From NCBI GenBank assembly GCA_033722555.1, contig JAWVYS010000007.1, forward strand, positions 27,154-91,153: a stretch of DNA of 64,000 nt, read 5' to 3'. Under the pieces are notes generated by a model. It was not told where the DNA came from. It worked only from the letters and a program-made list of their open reading frames with translations, and made no database searches. The DNA comes from Brumimicrobium sp033722555 (lineage in GTDB: Bacteria; Bacteroidota; Bacteroidia; Flavobacteriales_D; Crocinitomicaceae). This document shows, piece by piece, positions 1 to 8,971 of the stretch (positions are counted from its first letter, which is position 1; every line of letters begins with the position of its first letter). The translations under genes and the position numbers were made by a program.

Positions 1-2
1 AC

Positions 3-617
3 AACAGAGCCATTGTATCTACCGGAAATATGTATGGTTATGTGAACGGTAAGGCAGAACTAATAATTCCTATGGAACTCAATGTTTTTCCGAATTATTT
101 TCAGTTTGCCCAGTTCCATGAAGGTCATGCACGGCGGTATGTGAATGACAAATTCGGACTTATCGACACCTTAGGAAAACGCGTACTTCCTGCTATTTTC
201 ACCGGAATCGGGGAGTATGGGGTACTTATTCCTGTCACAAAGGGAGATCTTTGGGGATATACAAATAAGGACGCTAAACTCATCATTGATTATAAATTTG
301 ACTATGCTTTTCCTTTCCGAACGGGATATGCATTTATTGATAAACTGATGAAAATGGGGATGATCAATGTCAAAGGGGAGCAGGTAATTGCCCCGGAATA
401 TGATGAGCTTGAATGGACGGTATCCGATTTGATTCTATTCAAAAAAGGCGAAGAGACCGGAATCCTTGACAAGACCGGAAAGCGAATTCTCGCACAAACC
501 TATAAACGAATAGTTCCTGTTTCGGAAAGTCTTCTGCGCATGGAAGATGATGAGAAAATTGATTATTATGATGTATCAAAATCCCGTTTAATTACGTTAC
601 AGTTAGAGCATGAATAA
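3..617 (+). CDS. WG-repeat protein, 5' end outside window
   Basis: The reading frame is open from the left edge of the window, so the ATG at 30 is probably internal and the true start lies upstream. The protein is a string of WG-type repeats (KFGLIDTLGKRVLP, LWGYTNKDAKLII, MGMINVKGEQVIAPEYDEL, ETGILDKTGKRIL), each a short beta unit of the form 'G-hydrophobic-hydrophobic-D-x-x-G-x-hydrophobic-hydrophobic-P'. WG-repeat proteins are common in Bacteroidota and usually have no defined function. The last codons overlap the start of the next gene by 8 nt, so the two are probably co-transcribed. Confidence 0.75.
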   Translation, partial: NRAIVSTGNMYGYVNGKAELIIPMELNVFPNYFQFAQFHEGHARRYVNDKFGLIDTLGKRVLPAIFTGIGEYGVLIPVTKGDLWGYTNKDAKLIIDYKFDYAFPFRTGYAFIDKLMKMGMINVKGEQVIAPEYDELEWTVSDLILFKKGEETGILDKTGKRILAQTYKRIVPVSESLLRMEDDEKIDYYDVSKSRLITLQLEHE

Positions 618-1395
618 AGTACTTGATTTTATAGAGAATCACAAGTTCGGGATTGTCATTACGTTGATCGCCCATGTTGCTTTATTTATCTATTTTCAAA
701 TCGATACTTATACAGAACCTGTGACGTATGATACATTCAGTTATCGCACCAAAGACAAGGAGGCTCCCGACGACATAGAAATTACTCCGGAACAAATTCA
801 AACCCCTCAGGAAGCCGCTTTATTAAAGGAATCGGAACCGGTGAGTTCACTTGTAAAGAGCGCCAATGATCAACGGGAGGAAAGTAACGATAAGAATATA
901 AAGTACACCTCTTATTCCGGAGACCCTGCTGAATCAGTCAAGGAATATGAATCAAAAATTCTTCAGGAGCTCAATGCCGGGAAAACCCAAAAAGAGTCGG
1001 ATGACGGTAAAACGGATCTTGAGGTAGGTAAGCAGAACGAAAATAAGACAGAGAATAAAAGTTCCGGCCAGGCAGCGAGCGAAAAAAAGAAAGCAGGTAA
1101 AACGATGGTAGAGTATGATCTGGTTAATCGGCACCCTTTAAACAGGAATGACTGGCACGTAAGAAATCCCGGTTATACCTGTGGAAATGTAAACGGTGTT
1201 GTCACGGTGAAAATCAGGGTAGCACAGAGCGGAAATGTGATAGATGCCGATTACATGCCTGAGAGAAGCTTAAATGCCGATGCCTGTATGATAGAAAAAG
1301 CTGAAGAGTATGCCCTTTTGTCGCGCTTCAATTATGACGGTACTGCCGGAAAGTATCAGGAAGGTACCATCACCTATCGTTTTGTTTACAGGTAA
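610..1395 (+). CDS. TonB-like energy-transducer family protein
   Basis: This 261-aa protein has a short cytoplasmic N-terminus, one transmembrane helix at about residues 14-31, a long charged Glu/Lys-rich periplasmic linker (about 45-165), and a C-terminal domain (about 185-261) with the beta pattern GVVTVKIRVAQSGNVIDA seen in TonB C-terminal domains. That layout matches TonB-family proteins, although the linker is not proline-rich. It starts inside the end of the WG-repeat gene (8-nt overlap) and is followed after 9 nt by the acetyltransferase gene. The family call rests on topology and the C-terminal pattern; its partner is unknown. Confidence 0.6.
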   Translation: MNKVLDFIENHKFGIVITLIAHVALFIYFQIDTYTEPVTYDTFSYRTKDKEAPDDIEITPEQIQTPQEAALLKESEPVSSLVKSANDQREESNDKNIKYTSYSGDPAESVKEYESKILQELNAGKTQKESDDGKTDLEVGKQNENKTENKSSGQAASEKKKAGKTMVEYDLVNRHPLNRNDWHVRNPGYTCGNVNGVVTVKIRVAQSGNVIDADYMPERSLNADACMIEKAEEYALLSRFNYDGTAGKYQEGTITYRFVYR

Positions 1396-1404
1396 GAAAA
1401 CATC

Positions 1405-2298
1405 ATGAGAAATTTCATACGAAGCATAACACCCTCATTTTTACTCAACCTGTACAGAAAATATAAGAAGGAGCAAGTAAGACGGGCTCTCAAAAAGCAG
1501 GCACTTGAAAATAAGGGTTGGACAGAAGAACAACTTCTCGCTCAGTTACGGACCGCAGGCATTCAGGAGAATGATACGCTCCTTGTTCATTCCGCTCTTT
1601 CAAAAATGGGATATGTTGACGGAGGGGCACAGACTGTAGTGGAAGCCCTGTTAAAAAGTGTTGGTAAATCGGGACATCTCCTCATGCCAAATTCCCCAAA
1701 TGCTTCTTTTCAGCTTGATTATATCAAGCATTTAGAGGTGTTTAATGTTTCAGAGGATGCGAGCAGATTGGGTGCTATCACGGAATATTTCCGCAAACTG
1801 CCCGATGCTCAACGCAGCTGTCATCCTACCGAGCCTGTAAGCTGTGTAGGGCCACGAGCAGATTATTTTGTTTCCGGACATTTTGGAGAATTAACACCTT
1901 ATACCGACAAAAGTCCCTTCTACAGAGTCGCTGAGCAGGGAGGGAAGATTCTGATGATAGGAGTGACCCTCGATAATGCCGGAACAAATTTACATACGCT
2001 GGAAGATGCGGTCGATGACTTTAAATTTCCGGTTTATTTCCCGGAAATTTTTGAGGTGAGGATTAAATCACCGGACGGCTCAATAGATACAATGAAAACT
2101 AAGGTGCACGATCCTGTTTGGTCGAAAAAGAGGCGTTGCGACGAACTTATTCCCTTATTCGAACAAGCAGGTTGTTTGAAGCATGTAGTTATAGGCAATG
2201 CCGATTCCTTGTTGATCGATGCCAGGGAAATGCTGGAAGTAATGATACGGTCTTACCGCGAAAAGGGAATTACGATGTACACCCCGCAAGGAAGTTAA
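1405..2298 (+). CDS. AAC(3)-family (YokD-like) N-acetyltransferase
   Basis: The 297-aa protein shows the hallmarks of the aminoglycoside 3-N-acetyltransferase fold: an N-terminal DTLLVHSALSKMGYVDGG segment at about 52-70, HPTEPVSCVGPRADYFVSGH in the middle, and SPFYRVAEQGGKILMIGV followed by NLHTLEDAV. Such enzymes transfer acetyl groups from acetyl-CoA to amino groups. Most chromosomal Bacteroidota members are not shown resistance determinants, and many act on sugar amines. It follows the TonB-like gene by 9 nt and precedes a CoA-binding protein. Drug resistance cannot be inferred from sequence alone. Confidence 0.8.
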   Translation: MRNFIRSITPSFLLNLYRKYKKEQVRRALKKQALENKGWTEEQLLAQLRTAGIQENDTLLVHSALSKMGYVDGGAQTVVEALLKSVGKSGHLLMPNSPNASFQLDYIKHLEVFNVSEDASRLGAITEYFRKLPDAQRSCHPTEPVSCVGPRADYFVSGHFGELTPYTDKSPFYRVAEQGGKILMIGVTLDNAGTNLHTLEDAVDDFKFPVYFPEIFEVRIKSPDGSIDTMKTKVHDPVWSKKRRCDELIPLFEQAGCLKHVVIGNADSLLIDAREMLEVMIRSYREKGITMYTPQGS

Positions 2299-2342
2299 AA
2301 ATTATTGTTATCTTAAAGAGAACGAAAAAAACGGACAAACAC

Positions 2343-2708
2343 ATGAATACGAAGAAAACATTGGTTTTAGGAGCGAGTGAAAATCCTTCAAGATATGCGA
2401 ATATGGCTGTGAAGCGGCTTCTTCAGTACGATATTCCCGTGGTGGCGGTTGGTTATAAAGAAGGCAATATCGAGGGAGTTAAAATACAAAAGGAATTTCC
2501 TTCCCGGGAAGAAATAGATACGGTGACCCTTTATTTGTCAAGAAAAAATCAGGAACAGTACTATGATGATATAGTAGCTTTAAAACCGAGACGTGTTATT
2601 TTCAATCCCGGAACCTCGAATCCCGAATTTGAAAAGCGCCTCACGGAAAATAACATAGATGTTGTCCCGGCCTGCACACTTGTTATGCTGAGTACGAAGG
2701 AGTATTGA
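2343..2708 (+). CDS. CoA-binding domain protein (YccU-like)
   Basis: I use the ATG at 2343, which gives a 121-aa protein beginning MNTKKTLVLGASENPSRYAN. A longer in-frame reading overlaps the acetyltransferase and has no support. The opening beta-strand plus 'LGASENPSRYANMAVKRL' is the nucleotide-binding turn of small CoA-binding Rossmann proteins, and the FNPGTSNPEFEKRL and VVPACTLVML segments continue the fold. Members bind CoA but their role is unknown. It lies 44 nt after the AAC(3) gene and is the last gene of the plus-strand run before a convergent minus-strand cluster. Confidence 0.8.
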   Translation: MNTKKTLVLGASENPSRYANMAVKRLLQYDIPVVAVGYKEGNIEGVKIQKEFPSREEIDTVTLYLSRKNQEQYYDDIVALKPRRVIFNPGTSNPEFEKRLTENNIDVVPACTLVMLSTKEY

Positions 2709-2743
2709 AATAAAAATGTGTGCTAAAGAAACGGATCTAATTT

Positions 2744-3541
2744 CTAATTCATTCCGCGTTCTTTCTTAATACTGTCGTAAGCTTCCTGGATGCGTTGGAA
2801 TTTTTCCTTTGCGCCTTTTTCGTATTCCTGTCCCATCTGAGATACTTTATCAGGATGGTATCGCACCGCCATTTTTCTATACGCTTTTTTAACTTCCTGA
2901 TCCGTAGCGCTTTTTTCGATTCCAAGGATGCGATAATCACTGTCTGTATCCCTGTAGAACATGTTTTTCACGCTGTTGAAATCCAGGTCCGGTACACCCA
3001 GTAACTGTGCTATCTTCTCCAACACAGTCATTTCTGCCTGAGATACATTTCCGTCTGCCTTAGCGATACCGAACAGGTAATGAACGAGTTGTATGCGCAC
3101 CTCTTGGCGGGTCCGCATTTTGATATCCATGCAAATTTGTGTCAGCGGAATGGCTTCCTGCCTGTCAATAAAAGATTTCAAAGTCTGAAGATGGGTTGTC
3201 ATGAATTGTGAACCGAACTGTTGACGGAGAAATGATTTCACGTATTCCAACTCAGATTTTACGATCTTCTCATCGGCTTTCATAACGGCGGCTGATAGAG
3301 CCAATAACATGGTAGGAAAGTCGTAGCGTTGTGATTGACTTTGATAGAAATTAAAGAAATCCTGGTTGGAGCCAAAATGTTCACGGGCTTGGTGTGCCTG
3401 TCTTTCATTCATATACTGAGCAGCCCGACCGAAATTATCGATAAAAGCACCGATCAGAAAGCCTACAAAGGCCCCGAAAAAACGAAAGCCGGTCAGATAA
3501 AACCCCAAACCGGCTCCGATCCATTTAAAATATCCTGTCAT
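2744..3541 (-). CDS. djlA: DjlA-like TerB/J-domain co-chaperone
   Basis: I start at the ATG at 3541 (MTGYFKWIGAGLGFYL). Thirteen further codons are open upstream but would place polar residues before the membrane segment. The N-terminus has a glycine-rich transmembrane hairpin (GFFGAFVGFLIGAFIDN type), the centre is an all-helical TerB domain (about 65-175), and the C-terminus is a J domain with YRILGIEKSATDQEVKKAYR and the essential HPD tripeptide in RYHPDKV. J domains stimulate DnaK ATPase. It sits directly downstream of htpG with a 42-nt gap, so the two chaperone genes are probably co-transcribed. Confidence 0.85.
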   Translation of the reverse strand: MTGYFKWIGAGLGFYLTGFRFFGAFVGFLIGAFIDNFGRAAQYMNERQAHQAREHFGSNQDFFNFYQSQSQRYDFPTMLLALSAAVMKADEKIVKSELEYVKSFLRQQFGSQFMTTHLQTLKSFIDRQEAIPLTQICMDIKMRTRQEVRIQLVHYLFGIAKADGNVSQAEMTVLEKIAQLLGVPDLDFNSVKNMFYRDTDSDYRILGIEKSATDQEVKKAYRKMAVRYHPDKVSQMGQEYEKGAKEKFQRIQEAYDSIKKERGMN

Positions 3542-3583
3542 GTTCAAAAAATAGAGCGGGAAGTGATTCCCGCTCCTCAAAAT

Positions 3584-5473
3584 TTATACTAATTCGATGC
3601 TTCGGTTAACAAATTCAGTGAGGGCTTCACCCTTTAACATTCCCTGCGACAACAAGGCAAGGTCTGTCAGTTGTTTGGCCATCCTTTCCTGATCTCCTTT
3701 TTCTCCCGTGTTGAGTAAGCTCAGTATCTTTGGGTGATTGCTATTGACCACCATCGTATACATTTCCGGAAAAGCTCCCATGAATCCGGCGCCGCCCATT
3801 TGCTGTTGTTCTTTCATTCTTCGGATGAACTCAGGTTGAGTCATCACAATAGGAGCATCGGTTTCTGACATACTTTCAAACTGCACTTTGAATTTTTGTT
3901 TGTCCAGAATTTCTTCAAAAACAGGCTGTAATTTTTTCTGTTCGTCCTCGGATAATTTGGACGGAAGTTCATCGTCTTTCTTGATAAGGTTATCCAGGGT
4001 ATCTGCATCCACACGTGCGAATGATACATTCTCAAGAGACATTTCCATTTTCTGAATCCAGTGAGAGGCGAGGGGGCCTTGAATTTCAAGCACCTCATAA
4101 GATCTGTTTTTCGCTGCTTTTACAAAACTGTACTGTTGTTCTGCGTCGTTTGTATAAAGAAAAACAGTTTTTCCGTTTTTGTCGGTTTGAAGATCTTTTA
4201 CCTTTTCCTTGAATTCGTCAATCGTAAAGTGCTTTCCATCAGTATTTTTAACCAAAGAAAAAGCCTTTGCTTTCTCTGCGAATTTGTCGTCCGAGAGCGT
4301 GCCGTATTCCACAAATATGCGCAGGTCGTTCCATTTCTTTTCAAAATCCTCGCGGTCCTTGTTGAACATTTGCTTCAGTTTGTCAGCGACCTTTTTTGTG
4401 ATGTGGGCACTGATTTTCTTAACATTGGAATCACTTTGGAGGTAAGATCTTGAAACGTTTAGCGGAATATCCGGAGAATCGATTACACCGTGCAATAAAG
4501 TAAGGAATTCAGGGACGATCTCTTCCACGTTATCAGTAATGAAAACCTGGTTGGAGTAGAGCTGTATTTTGTTTCGTTGAATTTCTACATTTTCCTTGAT
4601 TTTCGGGAAATACAGGATACCTGTCAGGTTGAATGGATAATCAACGTTCAGGTGGATATGAAACAAGGGTTCCTCGAAAGAGGCCGGGTATAGTTCATGG
4701 TAGAACGATTTGTAATCCTTGTCTTCCAGCTCACTGGGCTGTATCGTCCAGGCAGGATTGGTGTTATTTACCTGGTTGGGTACCTCAACGGAAATTTCTT
4801 TGATATTTCCCTCTTTGTCTTTTTCGCCTTCCGGATGTTCCTTTTTCTCCGTTCTTGTTCCAAAAATAACGGGAATAGGAAGGAATTTACAGTATTTATT
4901 GAGGATGCCCTCAATTCTCGATTCTTCCAGAAATTCTTTGGAATCTTTGTTGATGTGCAGGATGATATCGGTACCGCGTTGCTCTTTGTCGATATCCTTC
5001 ATTGTGAACTCAGTTGTTCCGGTACTTTCCCATTCTACTGCCTGAGCATCGTCGTGTCTTGCCAAGGAGCGAATCTGAACTTTCTCGGCTACCATGAAAG
5101 CAGAATAAAAACCGAGCCCGAAATGACCGATTATTTGTTCTTTGGCATCAGAATCCTTGTATTTCTGAACGAATTCTTCCGCGCCTGAGAAAGCGATCTG
5201 GTTGATATATTTGTCGATCTCTTCCGCATTCATTCCGATACCGTAATCTCTGATCGTAAGCGTTTTTGCCTTTTTATCGAGGATCACCTCTACTTTCAAG
5301 TCTCCAACTTCTTTGTTGTATTCACCACTTTTTGAGAGAACCTTTAGCTTTTGAGAGGCGTCTACCGCATTGGATACCAGTTCTCTCAAGAATATTTCGT
5401 GATCAGAATACAAGAATTTTTTAATGATCGGAAAGATATTTTCCGTCTGAACATTAATATGGCCTGTTTTCAT
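3584..5473 (-). CDS. htpG: Molecular chaperone HtpG (Hsp90)
   Basis: The 629-aa protein is full length for bacterial Hsp90. The GHKL ATP-binding motifs are present: ELVSNAVDAS near 31-40, DYGIGM near 76-81 and GHFGLGFYSAF near 116-126. The middle domain contains RRVFI-like NQVFITDNVEEIVPEF and the conserved NVSRSYLQSD segment. It is a cytosolic ATP-dependent chaperone for protein folding under stress. A djlA-like gene follows on the same strand. The upstream 120 nt is AT-rich but I see no clear operator. Confidence 0.95.
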   Translation of the reverse strand: MKTGHINVQTENIFPIIKKFLYSDHEIFLRELVSNAVDASQKLKVLSKSGEYNKEVGDLKVEVILDKKAKTLTIRDYGIGMNAEEIDKYINQIAFSGAEEFVQKYKDSDAKEQIIGHFGLGFYSAFMVAEKVQIRSLARHDDAQAVEWESTGTTEFTMKDIDKEQRGTDIILHINKDSKEFLEESRIEGILNKYCKFLPIPVIFGTRTEKKEHPEGEKDKEGNIKEISVEVPNQVNNTNPAWTIQPSELEDKDYKSFYHELYPASFEEPLFHIHLNVDYPFNLTGILYFPKIKENVEIQRNKIQLYSNQVFITDNVEEIVPEFLTLLHGVIDSPDIPLNVSRSYLQSDSNVKKISAHITKKVADKLKQMFNKDREDFEKKWNDLRIFVEYGTLSDDKFAEKAKAFSLVKNTDGKHFTIDEFKEKVKDLQTDKNGKTVFLYTNDAEQQYSFVKAAKNRSYEVLEIQGPLASHWIQKMEMSLENVSFARVDADTLDNLIKKDDELPSKLSEDEQKKLQPVFEEILDKQKFKVQFESMSETDAPIVMTQPEFIRRMKEQQQMGGAGFMGAFPEMYTMVVNSNHPKILSLLNTGEKGDQERMAKQLTDLALLSQGMLKGEALTEFVNRSIELV

Positions 5474-5595
5474 GTTTTATTAATTTTTTATTGCGATCCG
5501 TAAAAGTCAATCTCTGTGCCAGCAAATAAAAACTGCCAAAATGACGTCAGAAGTCAGGTATAAACTCCCGTTGCGTGAAAAAGCGGCAGAAGGTG

Positions 5596-6477
5596 TCAAT
5601 TATCGAGAGCACACGTTTCCTGATCGAGCTCAGTTTCTATGGTCATGTGTTTGAAATGGTAAGGATCAAGGGCATCTTTGATTTCATTTTTTACTTGAAG
5701 TAAATCTTGTAATGAATTGATATTTTTTAATTTAACGTGTGTAGAAAACACATGGCTTTCTCCTTCCAATGACCAGATGTGGGTGTGATGCAAAGATTGC
5801 ACATGATCAATAGTTACCAATTTTTTCTTGATTTCCACCATGTCTATTTCTTCCGGTTTTCCCTGTAAGAATACGTAGAGCGTTTTTTTCAGTCGTTTAA
5901 CTACATTGTAGAGAATGTAGGCCGTAATCAAGAGGGAAAGAGCGGGGTCGAGGTAATCGATGCGGTAAAAATTCAAGACGATTGCCACAATGAGTATAGC
6001 CACCCAGCCTAATACATCCTCCAGGAGGTGCCAGGATATCATTTTTTCATTGATGGATTTTCCTTTACTCAGTTTCCATGCCGCAAAACCGTTTACCGCA
6101 ACCCCTACAATCGCGAACAGCAGCATTCCCTGAGCGTCTGATGGCTCAGGTTCAATCAACCTGCCAGCCGCTTCATAAATCACGTAAATGGATCCTGCGA
6201 TTAGCATGAGGGCAGTTATAAGGGCACCAAGCAGGGAAAAGCGTGCATAACCGAAGGAAAATTCGTTATCCGCCTTATCTTTTGATTTCTTTTCAAGGTA
6301 CAATGCCGTTCCAAGTGATATACTGTCACCGAGGTCGTGGATGGCATCCGATATTATGGCCACGCTGTTCACGAAGTAGCCACCTATCAGTTCAAAAACA
6401 GTGAAGGATAGGTTCAGGATAAATGCGATTTTCAGGTTTTTGCCTGATTGGTATTCGTCGTGATGATCTATTCCCAT
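5596..6477 (-). CDS. Cation diffusion facilitator (CDF) transporter
   Basis: This 293-aa protein has six predicted transmembrane helices and the two HxxxD metal sites of CDF exporters: SDAIHDLGD near 40 (TM2) and HLLEDVLGW in TM5. The C-terminal cytoplasmic domain contains HHTHIWSLEGE, typical of the CzcD/ZitB branch, and the protein starts with a His-rich MGIDHHDEY. The family exports Zn2+, Co2+ or Cd2+ by proton antiport. Two envelope genes lie just upstream on the same strand (15-nt and 10-nt gaps), giving a likely three-gene operon. Confidence 0.9.
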   Translation of the reverse strand: MGIDHHDEYQSGKNLKIAFILNLSFTVFELIGGYFVNSVAIISDAIHDLGDSISLGTALYLEKKSKDKADNEFSFGYARFSLLGALITALMLIAGSIYVIYEAAGRLIEPEPSDAQGMLLFAIVGVAVNGFAAWKLSKGKSINEKMISWHLLEDVLGWVAILIVAIVLNFYRIDYLDPALSLLITAYILYNVVKRLKKTLYVFLQGKPEEIDMVEIKKKLVTIDHVQSLHHTHIWSLEGESHVFSTHVKLKNINSLQDLLQVKNEIKDALDPYHFKHMTIETELDQETCALDN

Positions 6478-6492
6478 GCTACTGTTCCGGAT

Positions 6493-6972
6493 TTAGTCGA
6501 ATTCGCTGCAATCTTCAGAGGGTATGCTTACCCCGGCGGCTTGTTCATATACCAATTCACTTCCTAGACTACCGACATAAATCAAGAGTCCTGCGCCGCT
6601 GATCAAAAGCAATACCACCAGAATATTTGCCCAGTAGCGCAAATAGGCGAGTATTTTAAATAAATCAAGTAAAATCAGCAGCGATGCCATAGAGAAAATC
6701 CAGGTTGCCGTAAGCGCGTAATTTTCATGCGTTTTTAGTACCGTTGGATCACAAAGTGTCCGTGAGACTATTCCGTCAGCCAAATCCCCGGTATAAATCG
6801 AAAACCAGGCGCCGACGGTACCAATTATAGTTAGGATACCACCCATGCGGAGAGCCAGAGGATTTTTAAAGAACACACCCCATGAGAAAATGACTGCCGC
6901 TAACAAAAGTGCAGCCAGGGGTAAATGTACGGACAAGGGGTGTAATAGTTCTGGACGCAAAGCACACAGCAT
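6493..6972 (-). CDS. DUF2231-like four-helix membrane protein
   Basis: The 159-aa protein has four hydrophobic helices and the HPLSVHLPLA motif near residue 11, which resembles the HxxxVHFP-type histidine motif of DUF2231 membrane proteins. The second and third helices are separated by a polar loop with Cys-Asp residues (LCDPTVLKTHENY). Function is unknown. Its position directly upstream of the CDF exporter suggests an envelope role linked to metal handling, but this is context only. Confidence 0.6.
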   Translation of the reverse strand: MLCALRPELLHPLSVHLPLAALLLAAVIFSWGVFFKNPLALRMGGILTIIGTVGAWFSIYTGDLADGIVSRTLCDPTVLKTHENYALTATWIFSMASLLILLDLFKILAYLRYWANILVVLLLISGAGLLIYVGSLGSELVYEQAAGVSIPSEDCSEFD

Positions 6973-6982
6973 TCCGGTCAGC

Positions 6983-7297
6983 TTATTCCATGATCGTTAC
7001 CTTCAGGGGATCCAGCCTTTTTCCTTTTTTCTCTACTTCTACCTCTACTTTCTGGCCTTCTTTCAGCACTTCGAATTCTACGGTTTCGCCATTTTGTGTA
7101 AGAACAGTACCTTCGGTAAAATAAAGTTCCAGTACCTTGCCGTCTGCTGTTTCTACATAAATTTCTGTTTTATCGGCTTCTACCTCTTTAACATTGCCCT
7201 GATAGGTGCCTGAATCCACGACATCCGTGTTTTCTCCGCAGGAGTTAAAAGTAAAGGCTGTAAAAGCGATTGTGAGTGCAAATACTATTTTTTTCAT
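6983..7297 (-). CDS. Small lipoprotein, beta-barrel (OB-like) domain
   Basis: I use the ATG at 7297 (MKKIVFALTIAFTAFTFNSCGEN), which gives a clean lipoprotein signal peptide with the lipobox cysteine near residue 20. The mature part of about 80 residues alternates short strands and charged turns (GTYQGNVKEVEADKTEIYVET), resembling a small OB-like barrel. It is the first gene of the DUF2231-CDF run. No function is assigned. Confidence 0.6.
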   Translation of the reverse strand: MKKIVFALTIAFTAFTFNSCGENTDVVDSGTYQGNVKEVEADKTEIYVETADGKVLELYFTEGTVLTQNGETVEFEVLKEGQKVEVEVEKKGKRLDPLKVTIME

Positions 7298-7393
7298 AAC
7301 TGATGATTTATACATAAAATTTGAATGTTCTAAAAATAAGAAAAAAGTACAGGTTGGATCAGAGATAACGGTAAAAATTCAGCAAAATCAAGT

Positions 7394-7858
7394 TCATACG
7401 ATGGGCGGTGTGTTCCGAAGAAAATCAAATCCACCTTTACGCAGGTTAATTCCGTATTCCAAATAGGCTTTCAGGCAGGCCAGAAAATTGGCCCAACCGG
7501 CAGTATTTTCTACGAGCCATTTAATTCCGGCATCGTCGTTTGCCCGACCATTTTCGGTAATATGTACGAGGGTAGAATCGTTTTCTTCGGGGATGAGACT
7601 AATCTCTACAAGGTGCTTTTCTCCCTCTACAATCCAAAAATAGGAGATAAGTTTGTAGGGTTGTGTTTTCACAACTTTCAACGCCACATCCAGCGAAAAT
7701 TCCGGGAAATTCCAAACCAGTTCTTTTCCGGCCTCCATGCGCCCTGAGCTTTTGGAAATGAAATAATTCACCATGTGAGCCGGTTCAATGATTGCTTCAT
7801 AAACCGTTTTAGGGTTTTTCTGGATCTGCAGGGCAGTTTTTATCTCGAGTACTTTCAT
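7394..7858 (-). CDS. SRPBCC/AHSA1-family protein
   Basis: This 154-aa protein has the START-like pattern of the AHSA1 family: an initial strand (MKVLEIKTALQIQKNPKTVYEAI), a helix, then strands ending in LVHITENGRANDDAGIKWLVENTAGWANFLACLKAYLEYG. The C-terminal helix with 'GW..FL..LK.YLE.G' is the family signature. These proteins form a hydrophobic cavity for lipids or small molecules. It is preceded by a 184-nt intergenic region in which I see nothing specific. Confidence 0.75.
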   Translation of the reverse strand: MKVLEIKTALQIQKNPKTVYEAIIEPAHMVNYFISKSSGRMEAGKELVWNFPEFSLDVALKVVKTQPYKLISYFWIVEGEKHLVEISLIPEENDSTLVHITENGRANDDAGIKWLVENTAGWANFLACLKAYLEYGINLRKGGFDFLRNTPPIV

Positions 7859-8042
7859 TTTTATCCTTTATGACAAGCAGGTATCACCTATTGGTCAGGA
7901 AGATCTGGCAAACCAATGAATGCCAAATATTCCACATCAATTGTAGCGATGAATATAAGCAAATTAATTTTAAAAAGAACGAAACCGGATGATTACCCGC
8001 TGGATCATAGTTCTTTACAAGAAAAGGAAAGCAGCGGATGAC

Positions 8043-8486
8043 TTAGTAAACTACTTCCATGACCACATCTTTGCGGGTGAGCTCAATCATGGTTCCGTCT
8101 TCGTTAACGAGTATTACCTTAACATCAATAGTGCTCGGTAATTCAGCAAAACCGGTGCGTGAAGTGTTTCTGTAAACAGGTTCTCCTTTCCCCTTGAATT
8201 CCATATCGTCGAAAATTTTGGTTTCCACAGAGTTGTCGTCTTTTCCGGCCCATAAAGAAACGGGTTTCCAGTTGTGAGCGAGTTTTCCCGGACCAGGTAT
8301 TACCGTAAAGGAAATGTATCTGGAATTTTCAAGGTCTTTATCCGGACCCGGCATTTGATTATCGATATATGCTACCTCCATTTTCATTTCGTCAGACATG
8401 GCCTGATCAATTGTATTTTTTGAACCTGAACATGAGGTAAAAAAACTTAAAATAAAGAGTATCAGGAATGTATTTAATAGTTTCAT
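8043..8486 (-). CDS. Hypothetical lipoprotein
   Basis: The 147-aa protein begins with a lipoprotein signal (LLNTFLILFILSFFTSCSGSK; lipobox Cys near residue 19). The remainder has no family I recognise; it looks like a small beta domain with TVIPGPGKLAHNWKPVSLW and a C-terminal strand-rich end. Its start overlaps the last codon of the upstream DUF4442-like gene by 4 nt, so the two are translationally coupled. Confidence 0.6.
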   Translation of the reverse strand: MKLLNTFLILFILSFFTSCSGSKNTIDQAMSDEMKMEVAYIDNQMPGPDKDLENSRYISFTVIPGPGKLAHNWKPVSLWAGKDDNSVETKIFDDMEFKGKGEPVYRNTSRTGFAELPSTIDVKVILVNEDGTMIELTRKDVVMEVVY

Positions 8487-8971
8487 GCTTGTTTGATTTT
8501 TACGGAAATTTCCATATCAAATATAGCGACAATTTCCGAAAGCGAATTTTTCGCCTCCACTTTTACCCATTTATTGACCCGTTCACCTGTGTTTTTTGCT
8601 TCTTCGATCGCTTCCTGTACTAGATGCCCATCGTTGGATTCAAACAAAACATGGGTTGTTGCCCGCTGTATGAATTCCGCCTTTACCGCCTTGAAGGCGA
8701 ATGAAACCTTTAATCCGGATCCTTCTGCAAAATAGAAGGCGTGGAGACCTGCAGCTACATCAGCACCCACAGCCAGGCTTCCAAAATACATGGATTTAAG
8801 GTGGTTTCTGGTACGTCTTCTGAGTTTTATCTTTACCCGGGCGCTCTTTTCATCGAGGTGTTCCAGCCGCGGTCTGACATACGCGATCATGGGGATCTTA
8901 ACCAGTCCCATGAGCCAAAGCAGTCTTCGCATTTTTGCCAGTGAATTATTGCTTTGCTTTTTCATATTCAT
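8483..8971 (-). CDS. DUF4442 hot-dog-fold protein
   Basis: The protein (about 160 aa) matches the DUF4442 hot-dog family, thioesterase-like proteins related to PaaI: RVKIKLRRRTRNHLKSMYFGSLAVGADVAAGL resembles the family core. The start is uncertain. ATGs occur at 8971 and 8965, inside the end of the nitronate monooxygenase gene, and at 8932, just after it; the last would begin MRRLLWLMGLVKIP, close to the usual start of the family. Substrate unknown. Confidence 0.7.
   Translation of the reverse strand: MNMKKQSNNSLAKMRRLLWLMGLVKIPMIAYVRPRLEHLDEKSARVKIKLRRRTRNHLKSMYFGSLAVGADVAAGLHAFYFAEGSGLKVSFAFKAVKAEFIQRATTHVLFESNDGHLVQEAIEEAKNTGERVNKWVKVEAKNSLSEIVAIFDMEISVKIKQA

Noticed and set aside
1405..2298. 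Aminoglycoside resistance gene
   Set aside because: The family match is clear but chromosomal AAC(3)-like enzymes are often not resistance factors; no resistance is claimed.
2118..2342. N-terminal extension of the CoA-binding protein
   Set aside because: It overlaps the acetyltransferase gene in another frame and has no similarity to the family.
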